From: Butyrivibrio sp. AE3004
GTDB lineage: Bacteria; Bacillota; Clostridia; Lachnospirales; Lachnospiraceae
Assembly: GCF_000703165.1 (NCBI RefSeq)
Contig: NZ_JNLQ01000002.1
Location: 1,364,001 to 1,428,000 of the forward strand
Direction of reading: 5' to 3'
Length of the DNA stretch: 64,000 nt
The notes below the pieces were generated by a model. It made no database searches and had not been told where the DNA came from. It saw nothing but the letters and a program-made list of their open reading frames with translations. This document shows, one piece after another, positions 35,982 through 45,410 of this stretch. A program made the position numbers and the translations under genes. The first letter of the stretch is position 1. The number at the start of each line of letters is the position of its first letter.

Positions 35982-37187
35982 ATGCTGGATGAATTTTCAA
36001 GAGTTTATGCAAAAATAGATTTGGATGCGATTTCACAAAATGTTGAAAATATGTATAATTCGCTACCAAGAAACACAAGGATGCTTGCAGTTGTAAAGAC
36101 AGACGGATATGGATACGGTGCAGTACCTATCGCGAGAATGCTGCAAAATGATGCCTATATATGGGGATTTGCAACGGCAACAGCGGAGGAAGCGTTTGAG
36201 CTTCGTGAGGCCGGAGTAAGCAAACCGATTCTGGTTTTGGGATATACATTTCCATATGCTTACGAGAGAATGTTAAGAGAAAACATAAGGCCTGCTGTTT
36301 TCAGATACGATATGCTCAATCACCTTTCTGAAAGAGTAAAAAAGAGAAGAGCGCAGGGAGGAAATGAGATTTTTCATGTTCATATAGCTGTTGACTGTGG
36401 CATGAGCAGAATCGGAATAAGACCTGACGCAAACGGTGAAAATTTCATAAAGACAGCTCTTAAAACAGAGGGCATTGAGGTTGAAGGAATATTTACTCAT
36501 TTTGCAAGAGCAGATGAAGCAGATCTGTCTGATGCGCATAACAGGTTAAAGGAATTCGGGAATTTTGTTACTCAGGTTGAAGCAGATAATGATTATAAGA
36601 TCCCGATTGTACATTGTTCAAACAGTGCAAGCATAATTGATATGCCCGAAGCGCATATGGATATGGTTAGATGCGGTGTCACTATGTACGGAATGTGGCC
36701 TTCCGAAGAGGTGAGCAGAGATAAGATATGCATAAAACCGGCACTTTCACTTTACAGTCACATATCTTTTATTAAGGATATTCCTGAAAATACGCCTGTA
36801 AGCTATGGCGGAACATTTGTATCTGACAGACGCATGAGAATAGCAACGATTCCTGTCGGATATGGCGACGGATATCCCAGAAGTCTTTCCGGAGGAAGAG
36901 GCTATGTGCTTATACATGGCCAAAAGGCCAGAATACTTGGCAGAGTGTGCATGGATCAGTTTATGGTTGATGTATCTTCAATACCAAATGCTAAGGAAGG
37001 CGATGAAGTAATACTTATAGGCCGGGCTGAATCCGGTTATGGTGATAATGAAGTCGCAAAGATAACGGTTGAGGAGCTCGGAGAATTAAGTGGCAGATTC
37101 AATTATGAATTCACCTGTAATCTGAATCACAGAGTTCCGAGACTCTATGCTAAAGAGGGTAAAATTTTAAAGCCTTATGAAGTGTGA
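35982..37187 (+). CDS. alr: Alanine racemase
   Basis: 401 residues, PLP enzyme that interconverts L- and D-alanine for peptidoglycan. Lys39 in LAVVKTDGYGYGA binds PLP. Other family marks are CGMSRIGIRP, HCSNSASI, RCGVTMYGMWPSE and the second catalytic Tyr region SYGGTFVSDRRMRIATIPVGYGDGYPR, with the metal-free C-terminal beta domain to the end. ATG 35982 has AGAGG upstream. It is the last gene of the unit that begins with the coiled-coil protein or rex, and is closed by a strong terminator. Confidence 0.96.
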   Translation: MLDEFSRVYAKIDLDAISQNVENMYNSLPRNTRMLAVVKTDGYGYGAVPIARMLQNDAYIWGFATATAEEAFELREAGVSKPILVLGYTFPYAYERMLRENIRPAVFRYDMLNHLSERVKKRRAQGGNEIFHVHIAVDCGMSRIGIRPDANGENFIKTALKTEGIEVEGIFTHFARADEADLSDAHNRLKEFGNFVTQVEADNDYKIPIVHCSNSASIIDMPEAHMDMVRCGVTMYGMWPSEEVSRDKICIKPALSLYSHISFIKDIPENTPVSYGGTFVSDRRMRIATIPVGYGDGYPRSLSGGRGYVLIHGQKARILGRVCMDQFMVDVSSIPNAKEGDEVILIGRAESGYGDNEVAKITVEELGELSGRFNYEFTCNLNHRVPRLYAKEGKILKPYEV

Positions 37188-37204
37188 TAGTGATTTTCTA
37201 TAAG

Positions 37205-37247
37205 AAAAAAGCGACTTAGCTTAAATTATCAGCTAAGTCGCTTTTTT
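37205..37247. terminator. Bidirectional terminator between alr and the J-domain gene
   Basis: The arms at 37205-37221 and 37231-37247 are exact complements (core AAGCGACTTAGCT), loop 37222-37230, with A and T runs at both sides. The right arm is coding: it encodes the last five residues of the minus-strand gene, whose TGA (37229-37231) reaches into the loop. Confidence 0.9.
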
Positions 37248-38356
37248 ATTGAATTATACTGGACATTTATCTCCTGAAGAGCGGTTGTGTCGCCATCCAT
37301 ATTGTCAGGATGGTAAAGCTTTACCAGAGATTTGTATTTTTTTGTGGCTGATTCAAGCGTAGTACAGCCGGCGAAAAAGTTAAACGAGGATACAGAATTT
37401 GGTTTGTTGCTTTGCTGCTGTTTCTTTTCCCTATTGCTTTTTCGTTTGTCTTCTATACGAAGATCATCATACTCATCTGTATCATCGGTATTATCAAGGT
37501 CGTCCTCAGAGATTTTGAAAAATAGATCATGACTTCTTTTCCGATTTCGAATATTAGGGAATCGTTTTCTGTCATACTTTTCAAAAGAATCTTCATAATA
37601 ATCTGAAGCTTCTATATAGCCGTCATAATCATCATCTTCAAAATTATCGTCTGAATATGCACTTTCATAGAAATCATCGTCATTATCATATGTATTGTCA
37701 TTATCGTAGTCATTTTCTGTCTCTTCGTAAAATTCTTCAAGAGGACTCTTTCTTGAAGTCTTTCCATAGCTGTCGTCATCAAATTCTTCACTGTGACGAT
37801 CAAGCCATCTGCTATAGCTTTTTTCATCAAGACGTCTGCCTGATTTTGGGAACAGCCTTTTATAGCGCCTTTTTAATATTTTACCCGGAGTTTTTCCGGG
37901 TATAAGACTACCCAAAAGATATAATGCCAAATCAGCAACGATAAAGACAAGAAGATACTTTACTGCATATACAAATGTACCTATTGCTATAAAGGTTATG
38001 GAAATAGGTAAAATGAGTATTAAAAGGATGAGAATAAGGATAAAATACATAAGAGTTCCCCCATATCCGGATAACAGATTGAGGTATCCGACCAGGGTAT
38101 CAAGTATTAGTGCTCGAACCGGTAAAGCATCAAGCTCAATTGGAATAATTGATGAAAAAACAGATTCGCCGGCTATAATCTCAACGGTAAGAATAAAAAA
38201 GAAAATACTGTAAACAGCACCCGATATTGGTAAAAGTACCAAAAATAAGCGCAGCAGTCTAAATAACTGGCGCAGGAAAAAGGCGATCATATCAAATATA
38301 TTTTTTATTATCCATATAAGTCCCCTTGTCAGGAACTCAAAAAAGACTGAAATCAT
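37229..38356 (-). CDS. Membrane protein with acidic linker and C-terminal J-domain
   Basis: 375 residues. The N-terminal ~155 residues hold three or four hydrophobic segments (ILILLILILPISITFIAIGT is one). A basic patch follows (LKRRYKRLFPKSGRR, about 163-177), then a very Asp/Glu/Tyr-rich stretch (about 190-255), a basic-acidic mix, and at the extreme C-terminus a short J-domain-like helix pair, ATKKYKSLVKLYHPDN, with the HPD motif near residue 345. The J-like part is only about 45 residues, so helix I may be missing. HPD suggests recruitment of DnaK to the membrane. The start at 38356 has no strong ribosome binding site; residue 23 (ATG) is an alternative. Unknown family as a whole. Confidence 0.75.
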   Translation of the reverse strand: MISVFFEFLTRGLIWIIKNIFDMIAFFLRQLFRLLRLFLVLLPISGAVYSIFFFILTVEIIAGESVFSSIIPIELDALPVRALILDTLVGYLNLLSGYGGTLMYFILILILLILILPISITFIAIGTFVYAVKYLLVFIVADLALYLLGSLIPGKTPGKILKRRYKRLFPKSGRRLDEKSYSRWLDRHSEEFDDDSYGKTSRKSPLEEFYEETENDYDNDNTYDNDDDFYESAYSDDNFEDDDYDGYIEASDYYEDSFEKYDRKRFPNIRNRKRSHDLFFKISEDDLDNTDDTDEYDDLRIEDKRKSNREKKQQQSNKPNSVSSFNFFAGCTTLESATKKYKSLVKLYHPDNMDGDTTALQEINVQYNSIKKRLS

Positions 38357-38491
38357 GTTCTTATTTTAGCTTAACGAAAAAACGATGACAAGAGGTAAGA
38401 GAAAACACGTTTTCTTGACTGTATCCATGCAAAATGCTATATTTTATCTTGACGCATTTTGCGATTTTTTTAGCAAAGGAGATGAATATAG

Positions 38492-39898
38492 ATGGACGAT
38501 GGTGGGCCCACTGCCACTGCTTTTATTCTGATATTTGTTTTTATGATTCTGATTGACATGCTCTGTTACGGATTTGGAGCTGCAATTGAGAATTTAAAGC
38601 CCGATGATCTTAAGCTTGGCGGCGATAAAGATGATGATAAAGAATCACCGCTTTTACTTAGAGAAAAGAAGACAGCAAAAAAGCTGGATGAAATCCTGGA
38701 GTTTCCCGGAAAATACATAAATACGATTCAGCTTCTGACTCTTCTTATAAATATGATCCTCGGTGTGATCTATATCAGGATTTTAAGCAGTATCACTAAT
38801 GGTCTCATAGGCGGCCTTTTCCAAAATAGTGCTGTATCACAGATATTGTCATATGTAATTGCTGTTCTGATTCTTATGTACGTTGTCCTTACCATAGGTG
38901 TTTTGATTCCTAGAAAGCTTGGGACAAGATACCCTGAGAAATGGGCGTATTTCGGTGTTGGAGCCATTACACTTATAATCAGATTTTTCAGTCCGTTTAC
39001 AGGTCTTATCAGATTAACGGCCATGGGAATTTTAAGGATTTTTGGCTTTCATTGGGATGCTGATGACAATGATGTAACTGAAGAAGAGATAAAATCCATG
39101 GTATCGGAAGGTCAGGAACAGGGTGTTTTGCAGGATTCGGAAGCAGATATGATTTCCAACATATTTGAGTTCTCCGATAAACAGGCACAGGACATTATGA
39201 CCAACAGAAATGCTATGGTATGTATTGATGGCAATACCACGCTGAAGGAAGCTGTTGATTTTATGCTTAATATGAATAACAGCAGATTTCCTGTATATCT
39301 TGATAATATAGACCATATTATCGGTATACTTCATATAAGAGATGCCATGAAAAAGCTTTCAGAGCATACTGATGATGATACGCCTTTAAGGAAGACCAGA
39401 GGTCTTTTAAGATCACCGAGAAATGTTCCGGAGACAAGAAATATAGACAGCCTTTTTCATGATATGCAAAAGTCCAAGACTCAGATGGTTATAGTTATCG
39501 ATGAGTACGGACAAACCGCAGGTCTCGTCTCAATGGAAGATATCATTGAAGAGATTGTTGGAAATATTATGGATGAATATGATAAGGATGAGGACTACAT
39601 AGAGGCAACATCCAATGAAGATGAGTTCATAATAGAAGGAAAAACACCTCTTGAGGATCTAGAGGACAGATTTGGAATAGAGTTTGATGATGCAAACTTT
39701 GAAACAGTCAACGGACTTCTTATTTCAAAACTCGACAGAATTCCGAAGGAGGGGGAAGAATTTACTGCTGAGATCGGAGGTTATTCCTTCAAGATTCTTT
39801 CAGTAAAAAATCACATGATCCAAAGCGTTCTGGTTAAAAGAATCACGGAAAACAAATCCGAAAAAACCGGAGACGATCAGGAAAATACAGAAATTTAA
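38492..39898 (+). CDS. CNNM/CorC-type membrane protein (DUF21, CBS pair, CorC_HlyC)
   Basis: 468 residues. An N-terminal membrane region of about four segments (about 8-180, DUF21/CNNM) is followed by EEIKSMVSEGQEQGVLQ, a CBS pair (about 225-350, with DIMTNRNAMVCID and MVIVIDEYGQTAGLVSMEDI) and a C-terminal CorC_HlyC domain (about 370-455, with TVNGLLISKLDRIP). The family is linked to Mg2+/Co2+ efflux or homeostasis; older annotations say hemolysin. AAAGGAGA precedes ATG 38492. The stop is 18 bp before yebC. Confidence 0.93.
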   Translation: MDDGGPTATAFILIFVFMILIDMLCYGFGAAIENLKPDDLKLGGDKDDDKESPLLLREKKTAKKLDEILEFPGKYINTIQLLTLLINMILGVIYIRILSSITNGLIGGLFQNSAVSQILSYVIAVLILMYVVLTIGVLIPRKLGTRYPEKWAYFGVGAITLIIRFFSPFTGLIRLTAMGILRIFGFHWDADDNDVTEEEIKSMVSEGQEQGVLQDSEADMISNIFEFSDKQAQDIMTNRNAMVCIDGNTTLKEAVDFMLNMNNSRFPVYLDNIDHIIGILHIRDAMKKLSEHTDDDTPLRKTRGLLRSPRNVPETRNIDSLFHDMQKSKTQMVIVIDEYGQTAGLVSMEDIIEEIVGNIMDEYDKDEDYIEATSNEDEFIIEGKTPLEDLEDRFGIEFDDANFETVNGLLISKLDRIPKEGEEFTAEIGGYSFKILSVKNHMIQSVLVKRITENKSEKTGDDQENTEI

Positions 39899-39916
39899 TT
39901 TATTTAGGAGGATACA

Positions 39917-40657
39917 ATGTCAGGACATTCAAAATTTGCTAACATTAAGCATAAGAAGGAGAAAAACGATGCTGCGAAAGGTAAGATCTTCACAGTAATC
40001 GGACGTGAGATTGCGGTAGCAGTTAAGGAAGGCGGTCCTGATCCGTCCAATAACTTTAAGCTTGCTCAGGTTATTGCAAAAGCAAAGGCTAACAATATGC
40101 CTAATGACACAATCGAGCGTGGTATTAAGAAGGCTGCAGGTGCTGATGGCAGTGTTGATTATCAGAATCTTACATATGAAGGATATGGTCCGGGCGGTAC
40201 CGCTATTATCGTTGACACACTTACAGATAATACAAACCGTACAGCTGCAAATGTAAGAGCCGCTTTTTCAAAGGGCAACGGCAATATCGGTACACAGGGC
40301 TGCGTATCATACATGTTTGATAAAAAGGGTCAGATTCTTATCGATAAGGAAGAGTGCTCAATGGGTGCTGACGACCTTATGATGCTTGTACTTGATGCTG
40401 GTGCAGATGATTTCAATGAGGAAGAGGACAGCTACGAAATTCTTACAACTCCCGAGGCATTCCAGGGTGTTGTTGAAGCACTTGAGAATGAGAAGATTGC
40501 AACAGTATCTGCTGAGATTACAATGATTCCTCAGAATTATGTTGAAGTTACTGATGAGGAAAATGTTAAGCGCATTCAGAGAATTCTTGATATTCTTGAA
40601 GAAGATGATGATGTTCAGGCTGTTTATCACAACTGGGATGACAGCTCTGTAGAATAA
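39917..40657 (+). CDS. yebC: YebC/PmpR family protein (TACO1 family)
   Basis: 246 residues, full length. The N-terminus MSGHSKFANIKHKKEKNDAAKGK is diagnostic, apart from S-F-A-N in place of the usual K-W-A-N. GPGGTAIIVDTLTDNTNRT and GADDFNEEEDSYEI also match. Members were described as transcription regulators; more recent work in bacteria and mitochondria links them to translation of hard-to-read peptides. AGGAGG lies 7 bases before ATG 39917. Confidence 0.97.
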   Translation: MSGHSKFANIKHKKEKNDAAKGKIFTVIGREIAVAVKEGGPDPSNNFKLAQVIAKAKANNMPNDTIERGIKKAAGADGSVDYQNLTYEGYGPGGTAIIVDTLTDNTNRTAANVRAAFSKGNGNIGTQGCVSYMFDKKGQILIDKEECSMGADDLMMLVLDAGADDFNEEEDSYEILTTPEAFQGVVEALENEKIATVSAEITMIPQNYVEVTDEENVKRIQRILDILEEDDDVQAVYHNWDDSSVE

Positions 40658-40718
40658 AACGTTGCATCAATTGTTTATTATAAAAAAATAATATAACAGG
40701 TTATGGGGAGGCCTTGAG

Positions 40719-42437
40719 ATGAAGCTGAAAAAGACATGGATTGGAATTTGTGTCGGGGTAATGTATGTTCTTGGAATGATATTTGCCATAGGAGTTACCG
40801 GCTTTGTTTCGGGGCTGCTTCCATCTTATAACAGATATCTTGTTGCAGGTGTTGGGATCGCGGCATGTGCGATTGCTTCACTTGTTATCTCATGGATTCT
40901 CAGTATCATTGGAGACAAAATCAATGATATTGAAAATGTAAACAATTTTAGAAGACCTATATGGCTTGAAATTGTTATTGTTATAGCGCTTATTATTACA
41001 GGGATATTTACTTACAGCCGATATGCAATGCTTGTAACTGAATTTAGCGGGAATATCTCTCTTTATGATAGTGCAATTGTTGTTCAAAATACGCAGAATG
41101 TACAGACTTTTGGTATTGCAGACAGCCTGTATGTAGGACTTTTGAGAAGTGTGATCAGCTTTCTTGGGAATACATTGGGAGCTGCTTTGTTATTGAATAT
41201 TGCACTTAGGATTGCTATGGCTGTTTTTGTGTACATAGCGGTAAGATTAAGCATGGGAATGGCTTCTGCCATCATAGCAGGAGGCTTACTGTTAGCAATA
41301 CCCGCATTTGGTTACTCAACCCGGGAAATAGGTTCGGATCAGCTGATTTTAACAGCCTTTGCATTTGAACTTTTACTTGCTGTAATTTATGTAAAGGGCT
41401 TTGAAAAAAGTATAGGCAATCATATTGTATATAAAATTATAAGTGTGATTTTTGGCGCACTTACAGGTGCGATGATTTACTTTGAAGCCGGCAGTGCTGT
41501 GGTTATTGTGTTTGCTTTAAGCGCATGGATGCTTGCTGATATGTGCGGCGATACATTTAATGTTTGCATAAACGAAATATTAGCTTTGTTTTCCGGAGTG
41601 GCCGCTTTTATAGGCATGCTTGCCCTTGAAGGTGGAATAGACAGAATTTATGATACGTATCATGCCTGGACCTGGAGATTTTACGGATTCAATGACAGTT
41701 CCTGGATCAAAATGATAAATGATTCTATTCCCAACACCTATTTTGCAGTGGGGCTGCTTGCAGCTGCTTTACTTCCTGCATGGCTTACTCTTATTCGTGA
41801 CAGATGTGAGAGAATAGTTCCCTGGCTTGCTTTTTCGGTAATTGGAATTGTTTTATCACTATTTCTCGGTGAAACGGTCATGAACAGTGAAGTTTTTATA
41901 ATCACTGCAATAGTATTACTTATAAGCTGCGGAATATCATGTGCAGCGTATAATGATATCGCTAAAGATATCACGGAAGAATCTAAAGAAGTAGCAGAAA
42001 AAGATGAAGTATCTTCAAAAGATCCGATAGGCAAAGATGAAGATGAATCTAAAGCTAAAACAAAAAATGAGACAGAAGCTTTGGATAAATCTTTAACTAC
42101 TGATGAAACATCAGAAAAAAATGAAATCGGCGAAGATTTAGTTTCAGAAGAAACAGAGAAAAAAGACGAAGAAAAGAAAACTCCAAGATTTGTTCCTGAA
42201 GGTATGGTTTTACCTACAGGCGATGAAGACGAGGAGGATCTTGTTCCGAACTTCAATATGAAAAGGCAGGAAATGTCTGATATCGGAGTATTATCGATAG
42301 GACCTGCAAAGAAGAAACAAGAAAATGAAGTTCAGGAAGACAGTAAGAATCCGGAAGAACCCGATGCAAAGAGTACTTCGGAGGATAAAGATGACTTTGA
42401 TATTATTACCGGTCCCGGTGATGATTTCGATATATAA
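40719..42437 (+). CDS. Polytopic membrane protein with acidic cytosolic tail ending DDFDI
   Basis: 572 residues, function not recognised. Ten or more hydrophobic segments fill residues 1-415 with an arrangement (long extracytoplasmic loop after segment 3, aromatic loop YHAWTWRFYGFNDSSW) that recalls GT-C glycosyltransferases or O-antigen polymerase-like proteins, but no catalytic motif can be pinned down. From about 420 the chain is Lys/Glu/Asp-rich and disordered, with a more conserved-looking piece RFVPEGMVLPTGDEDEED, and it ends DDFDIITGPGDDFDI, so the pentapeptide DDFDI occurs twice. GGGGAGG precedes ATG 40719. It lies between yebC and an M16C peptidase on the same strand. Confidence 0.8.
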   Translation: MKLKKTWIGICVGVMYVLGMIFAIGVTGFVSGLLPSYNRYLVAGVGIAACAIASLVISWILSIIGDKINDIENVNNFRRPIWLEIVIVIALIITGIFTYSRYAMLVTEFSGNISLYDSAIVVQNTQNVQTFGIADSLYVGLLRSVISFLGNTLGAALLLNIALRIAMAVFVYIAVRLSMGMASAIIAGGLLLAIPAFGYSTREIGSDQLILTAFAFELLLAVIYVKGFEKSIGNHIVYKIISVIFGALTGAMIYFEAGSAVVIVFALSAWMLADMCGDTFNVCINEILALFSGVAAFIGMLALEGGIDRIYDTYHAWTWRFYGFNDSSWIKMINDSIPNTYFAVGLLAAALLPAWLTLIRDRCERIVPWLAFSVIGIVLSLFLGETVMNSEVFIITAIVLLISCGISCAAYNDIAKDITEESKEVAEKDEVSSKDPIGKDEDESKAKTKNETEALDKSLTTDETSEKNEIGEDLVSEETEKKDEEKKTPRFVPEGMVLPTGDEDEEDLVPNFNMKRQEMSDIGVLSIGPAKKKQENEVQEDSKNPEEPDAKSTSEDKDDFDIITGPGDDFDI

Positions 42438-42464
42438 TTATTAGTTTTTACGAGGTTAATGTTG

Positions 42465-45410
42465 ATGAGAGTTGAAGAGCTTAATACATATGAAGTATTG
42501 GAGCATAGAAGAATAGAGGACCTTAATTCAGACAGTTATATTGTCAGACATAAAAAGACAGGTGCCAGAGTTGCACTGCTTGCGAATGATGATAATAATA
42601 AGGTTTTTTACATTGGATTCAGAACTCCACCCAAGGATTCCACCGGAGTTGCACATATAATTGAACATACTGTACTTTGCGGATCACGGGAATTTCCTAT
42701 AAAAGATCCTTTTGTTGAACTGGTTAAAGGATCGCTCAATACATTTATCAATGCCATGACATATCCGGATAAAACCGTTTATCCGGTTGCGAGCTGTAAT
42801 GATGCGGATTTCCAGAATCTTATGCATGTTTATCTGGATGCCGTTTTTTATCCCAATATCTATAACACGGATAAGATTTTTAAGCAGGAAGGCTGGCATT
42901 ACGAAATGGACAGCGCCGATGACGAATTGAAGATCAATGGTGTTGTTTATAACGAAATGAAGGGCGCATTTTCTTCAGCTGATGAGGTAGTTGCAAGACA
43001 AATAAGAAAATCTCTCTTTCCTGATACAACCTATGGAAAAGAATCCGGCGGAGATCCTGATGAAATATATAATCTGACTTACGATGAATATCTTGATTTT
43101 CACAGGAAATATTATCATCCCTCAAACAGCTATATCTATCTTTACGGAGATATGGATATGGCAGAAAAACTTAAATATATTGATGAAAAATATTTGTCTC
43201 ATTTTGATTCCATTCATGTGAATTCCGAAATCGGACTTCAAACTCCGTTTGAGAAGCAAAAAACAGTTTGCTGTAAGTATCCGATCATGAATGAGGAATC
43301 GGAAAAAGATAATACATACCTTACTTTAAATTATTCTGTCGGAAGCAGTCTTGATGCGAAATTCTATATAGCTTTTGATATTTTGGATTACGCACTTTGT
43401 TCGGCGCCCGGAGCTCCGATAAAGAAGGCACTTATTGATAAGGGAATCGGAAGCGAAGTATTCAGTGATTATGACAATGGAATAATTCAGCCTGTCTTTT
43501 CAATAGTTGCTAAAAATGCCAACCCGGAGCAAAAAGACGAATTTTTAAAAACGATAGAAGATGTTCTGAAAAATCAGGTAAAGAACGGCATTGATAAAAA
43601 GGCACTTCTTGCCGGGATAAATGCTGATGAATTTAAGTACAGAGAAGCTGATTTCGGAAGATTTCCTAAGGGACTTCTTTATGGATTACAGGTTATGGAC
43701 AGCTGGTTGTATGATGATACAAAGCCGTGGATAAACATAGAAGCAAATGCTACATTTGCAGAGTTGAAAAAAGAAGTAGATACAGGATATTTTGAAAGGC
43801 TTATAGAGAAATATCTTCTGAATAATACGCACAGCACAGTTCTGATAATGGAACCTGAAAAAGGTTTAACAGAGAAAAAGGATGAAGAACTCTGCCGGAA
43901 ACTTCAGAAATATAAAGAAGCATTAAGTGATGAAGAAATTTCCGCGATAGTGAGAGAAACAGCTGAACTTAAAGAATATCAGGAGGAACCTGACAATCCT
44001 GAGGATCTTGCAAAAATACCGCTTCTTACAAGAGATGATATAAAGAAAGAAGCTGAAAAATTCATTAACGAAGAAAGATATGCCGGTAAACAAAAGATTC
44101 TGTTCCACAATATCTTTACAAATGAAATCGGTTATATAAATTTTGTTTTTGACATGAAAAATGTTCCGGACAGACTTCTTCCGTATACACCTCTTTTGAA
44201 GCTGCTACTCGGACTTATGGATACAGAGAACTATTCATATACTGATCTTTATAATGAGATAAATCTTCAGACCGGTGGAATAAATGCATCAATAAGTACA
44301 TACACCGATTCAGGTGATGTTAAAAAGTTTACAACCACCTTTGAGGTTGCAGCAAAGGCATTATATTTGCAGCTTGATAAGGCATTTGATCTTGTTACGG
44401 AAATTTTATTAAAGACCAGGTTTGAGGATGAGAAAAGACTTTTGGAAATTCTCGATGAAACCTGTAGCAGACTTCGCTCCGAGCTTGCAGGTGCAGGACA
44501 TCACAGTGCAGCACTTCGTGCGCTTTCATATGTGTCGGAGGCTGCTAAGATTTCTGATATGGTATCAGGCATCGGTGGATACAGAATGCTTGAAGAGGTG
44601 AGGGAAAAGCTTGCTGATAATAAAGCAACAGCACATGAAATTGCCGGTAATATGAAAGAGTTATGTGAAATTATTTTCAGACCGGAGAATCTTCTTGTTG
44701 ACTATACTGCATCAGAGAAAGAGTATGACGGATTTGAAGAAAAGGTAATTTCATTTGCAAATAAGCTCCATACTGAGGAAATAAATACAACCGGATTTAA
44801 AGTGGAGTGCAATAAGGAAAATGAAGGCTTCCAGACAGCAGGACAGGTGCAGTACGTTTGCAGAGCAGGCAATTATGCTTCGAAGGGATTAAAGTATGAT
44901 GGTGCATTAAGAGTGCTTAAGGTGATGCTTGGATATGATTATTTATGGAAAAACATCCGTGTACTTGGAGGTGCTTACGGCTGCATGAGCGGCTTTTCCA
45001 AAAACGGCGATTCATACTTTGTTACTTACAGGGATCCACATCTTTCAAGAAGTATTGATGTCTTTAAGGAAGCATCGGAATATATCAAGAACTTTGACGC
45101 TGATGAGAGAACAATTAATCAGTTTGTTATCGGTGCGATCAGTGATCTTGATACACCCAAAACACCTTCAACAAAGGGCGCTTACGGACTTACTGCTTAT
45201 CTTTGCAAAGCAAATATGAAAGATATTCAAAAGGACAGAGATTCGCTCCTTGCTACCGATCTTGAAAAGATAAGAAGTCTTTCAGCATACGTGGATGCAT
45301 TTATGGAAGATGAATGTCTGTGTGTTGTAGGCGATGGCAATAAGATTGTACAAAGCAAGGATTTATTTGGGAAAGTGGAGCAGCTTATTTATGCAGGAAA
45401 ATCTGAATGA
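42465..45410 (+). CDS. M16C family zinc peptidase (insulinase/presequence protease-like)
   Basis: 981 residues from ATG 42465, 9 bases after CGAGG; ATG 42459 is only 3 bases from it and less likely. The inverted zinc motif HIIEH is at 64-68 and the third ligand Glu follows in NEMKGAFSSADE (about 164). The rest has the two-halved M16C fold with the M16C-associated domain in the centre (about 460-720). No signal peptide, so it is a cytosolic peptide-degrading chamber like PreP. The 3' end overlaps the era start by 20 bases, implying coupling. Full length and all ligands present. Confidence 0.93.
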   Translation: MRVEELNTYEVLEHRRIEDLNSDSYIVRHKKTGARVALLANDDNNKVFYIGFRTPPKDSTGVAHIIEHTVLCGSREFPIKDPFVELVKGSLNTFINAMTYPDKTVYPVASCNDADFQNLMHVYLDAVFYPNIYNTDKIFKQEGWHYEMDSADDELKINGVVYNEMKGAFSSADEVVARQIRKSLFPDTTYGKESGGDPDEIYNLTYDEYLDFHRKYYHPSNSYIYLYGDMDMAEKLKYIDEKYLSHFDSIHVNSEIGLQTPFEKQKTVCCKYPIMNEESEKDNTYLTLNYSVGSSLDAKFYIAFDILDYALCSAPGAPIKKALIDKGIGSEVFSDYDNGIIQPVFSIVAKNANPEQKDEFLKTIEDVLKNQVKNGIDKKALLAGINADEFKYREADFGRFPKGLLYGLQVMDSWLYDDTKPWINIEANATFAELKKEVDTGYFERLIEKYLLNNTHSTVLIMEPEKGLTEKKDEELCRKLQKYKEALSDEEISAIVRETAELKEYQEEPDNPEDLAKIPLLTRDDIKKEAEKFINEERYAGKQKILFHNIFTNEIGYINFVFDMKNVPDRLLPYTPLLKLLLGLMDTENYSYTDLYNEINLQTGGINASISTYTDSGDVKKFTTTFEVAAKALYLQLDKAFDLVTEILLKTRFEDEKRLLEILDETCSRLRSELAGAGHHSAALRALSYVSEAAKISDMVSGIGGYRMLEEVREKLADNKATAHEIAGNMKELCEIIFRPENLLVDYTASEKEYDGFEEKVISFANKLHTEEINTTGFKVECNKENEGFQTAGQVQYVCRAGNYASKGLKYDGALRVLKVMLGYDYLWKNIRVLGGAYGCMSGFSKNGDSYFVTYRDPHLSRSIDVFKEASEYIKNFDADERTINQFVIGAISDLDTPKTPSTKGAYGLTAYLCKANMKDIQKDRDSLLATDLEKIRSLSAYVDAFMEDECLCVVGDGNKIVQSKDLFGKVEQLIYAGKSE

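Noticed and set aside
44260..44275. CAGACCGG within the M16C peptidase gene (and other coding hits at 27207 and 44682), as further copies of the 39-nt motif
   Set aside because: They lack the second block CATGCGTTTA at the right distance and lie inside conserved coding sequence.
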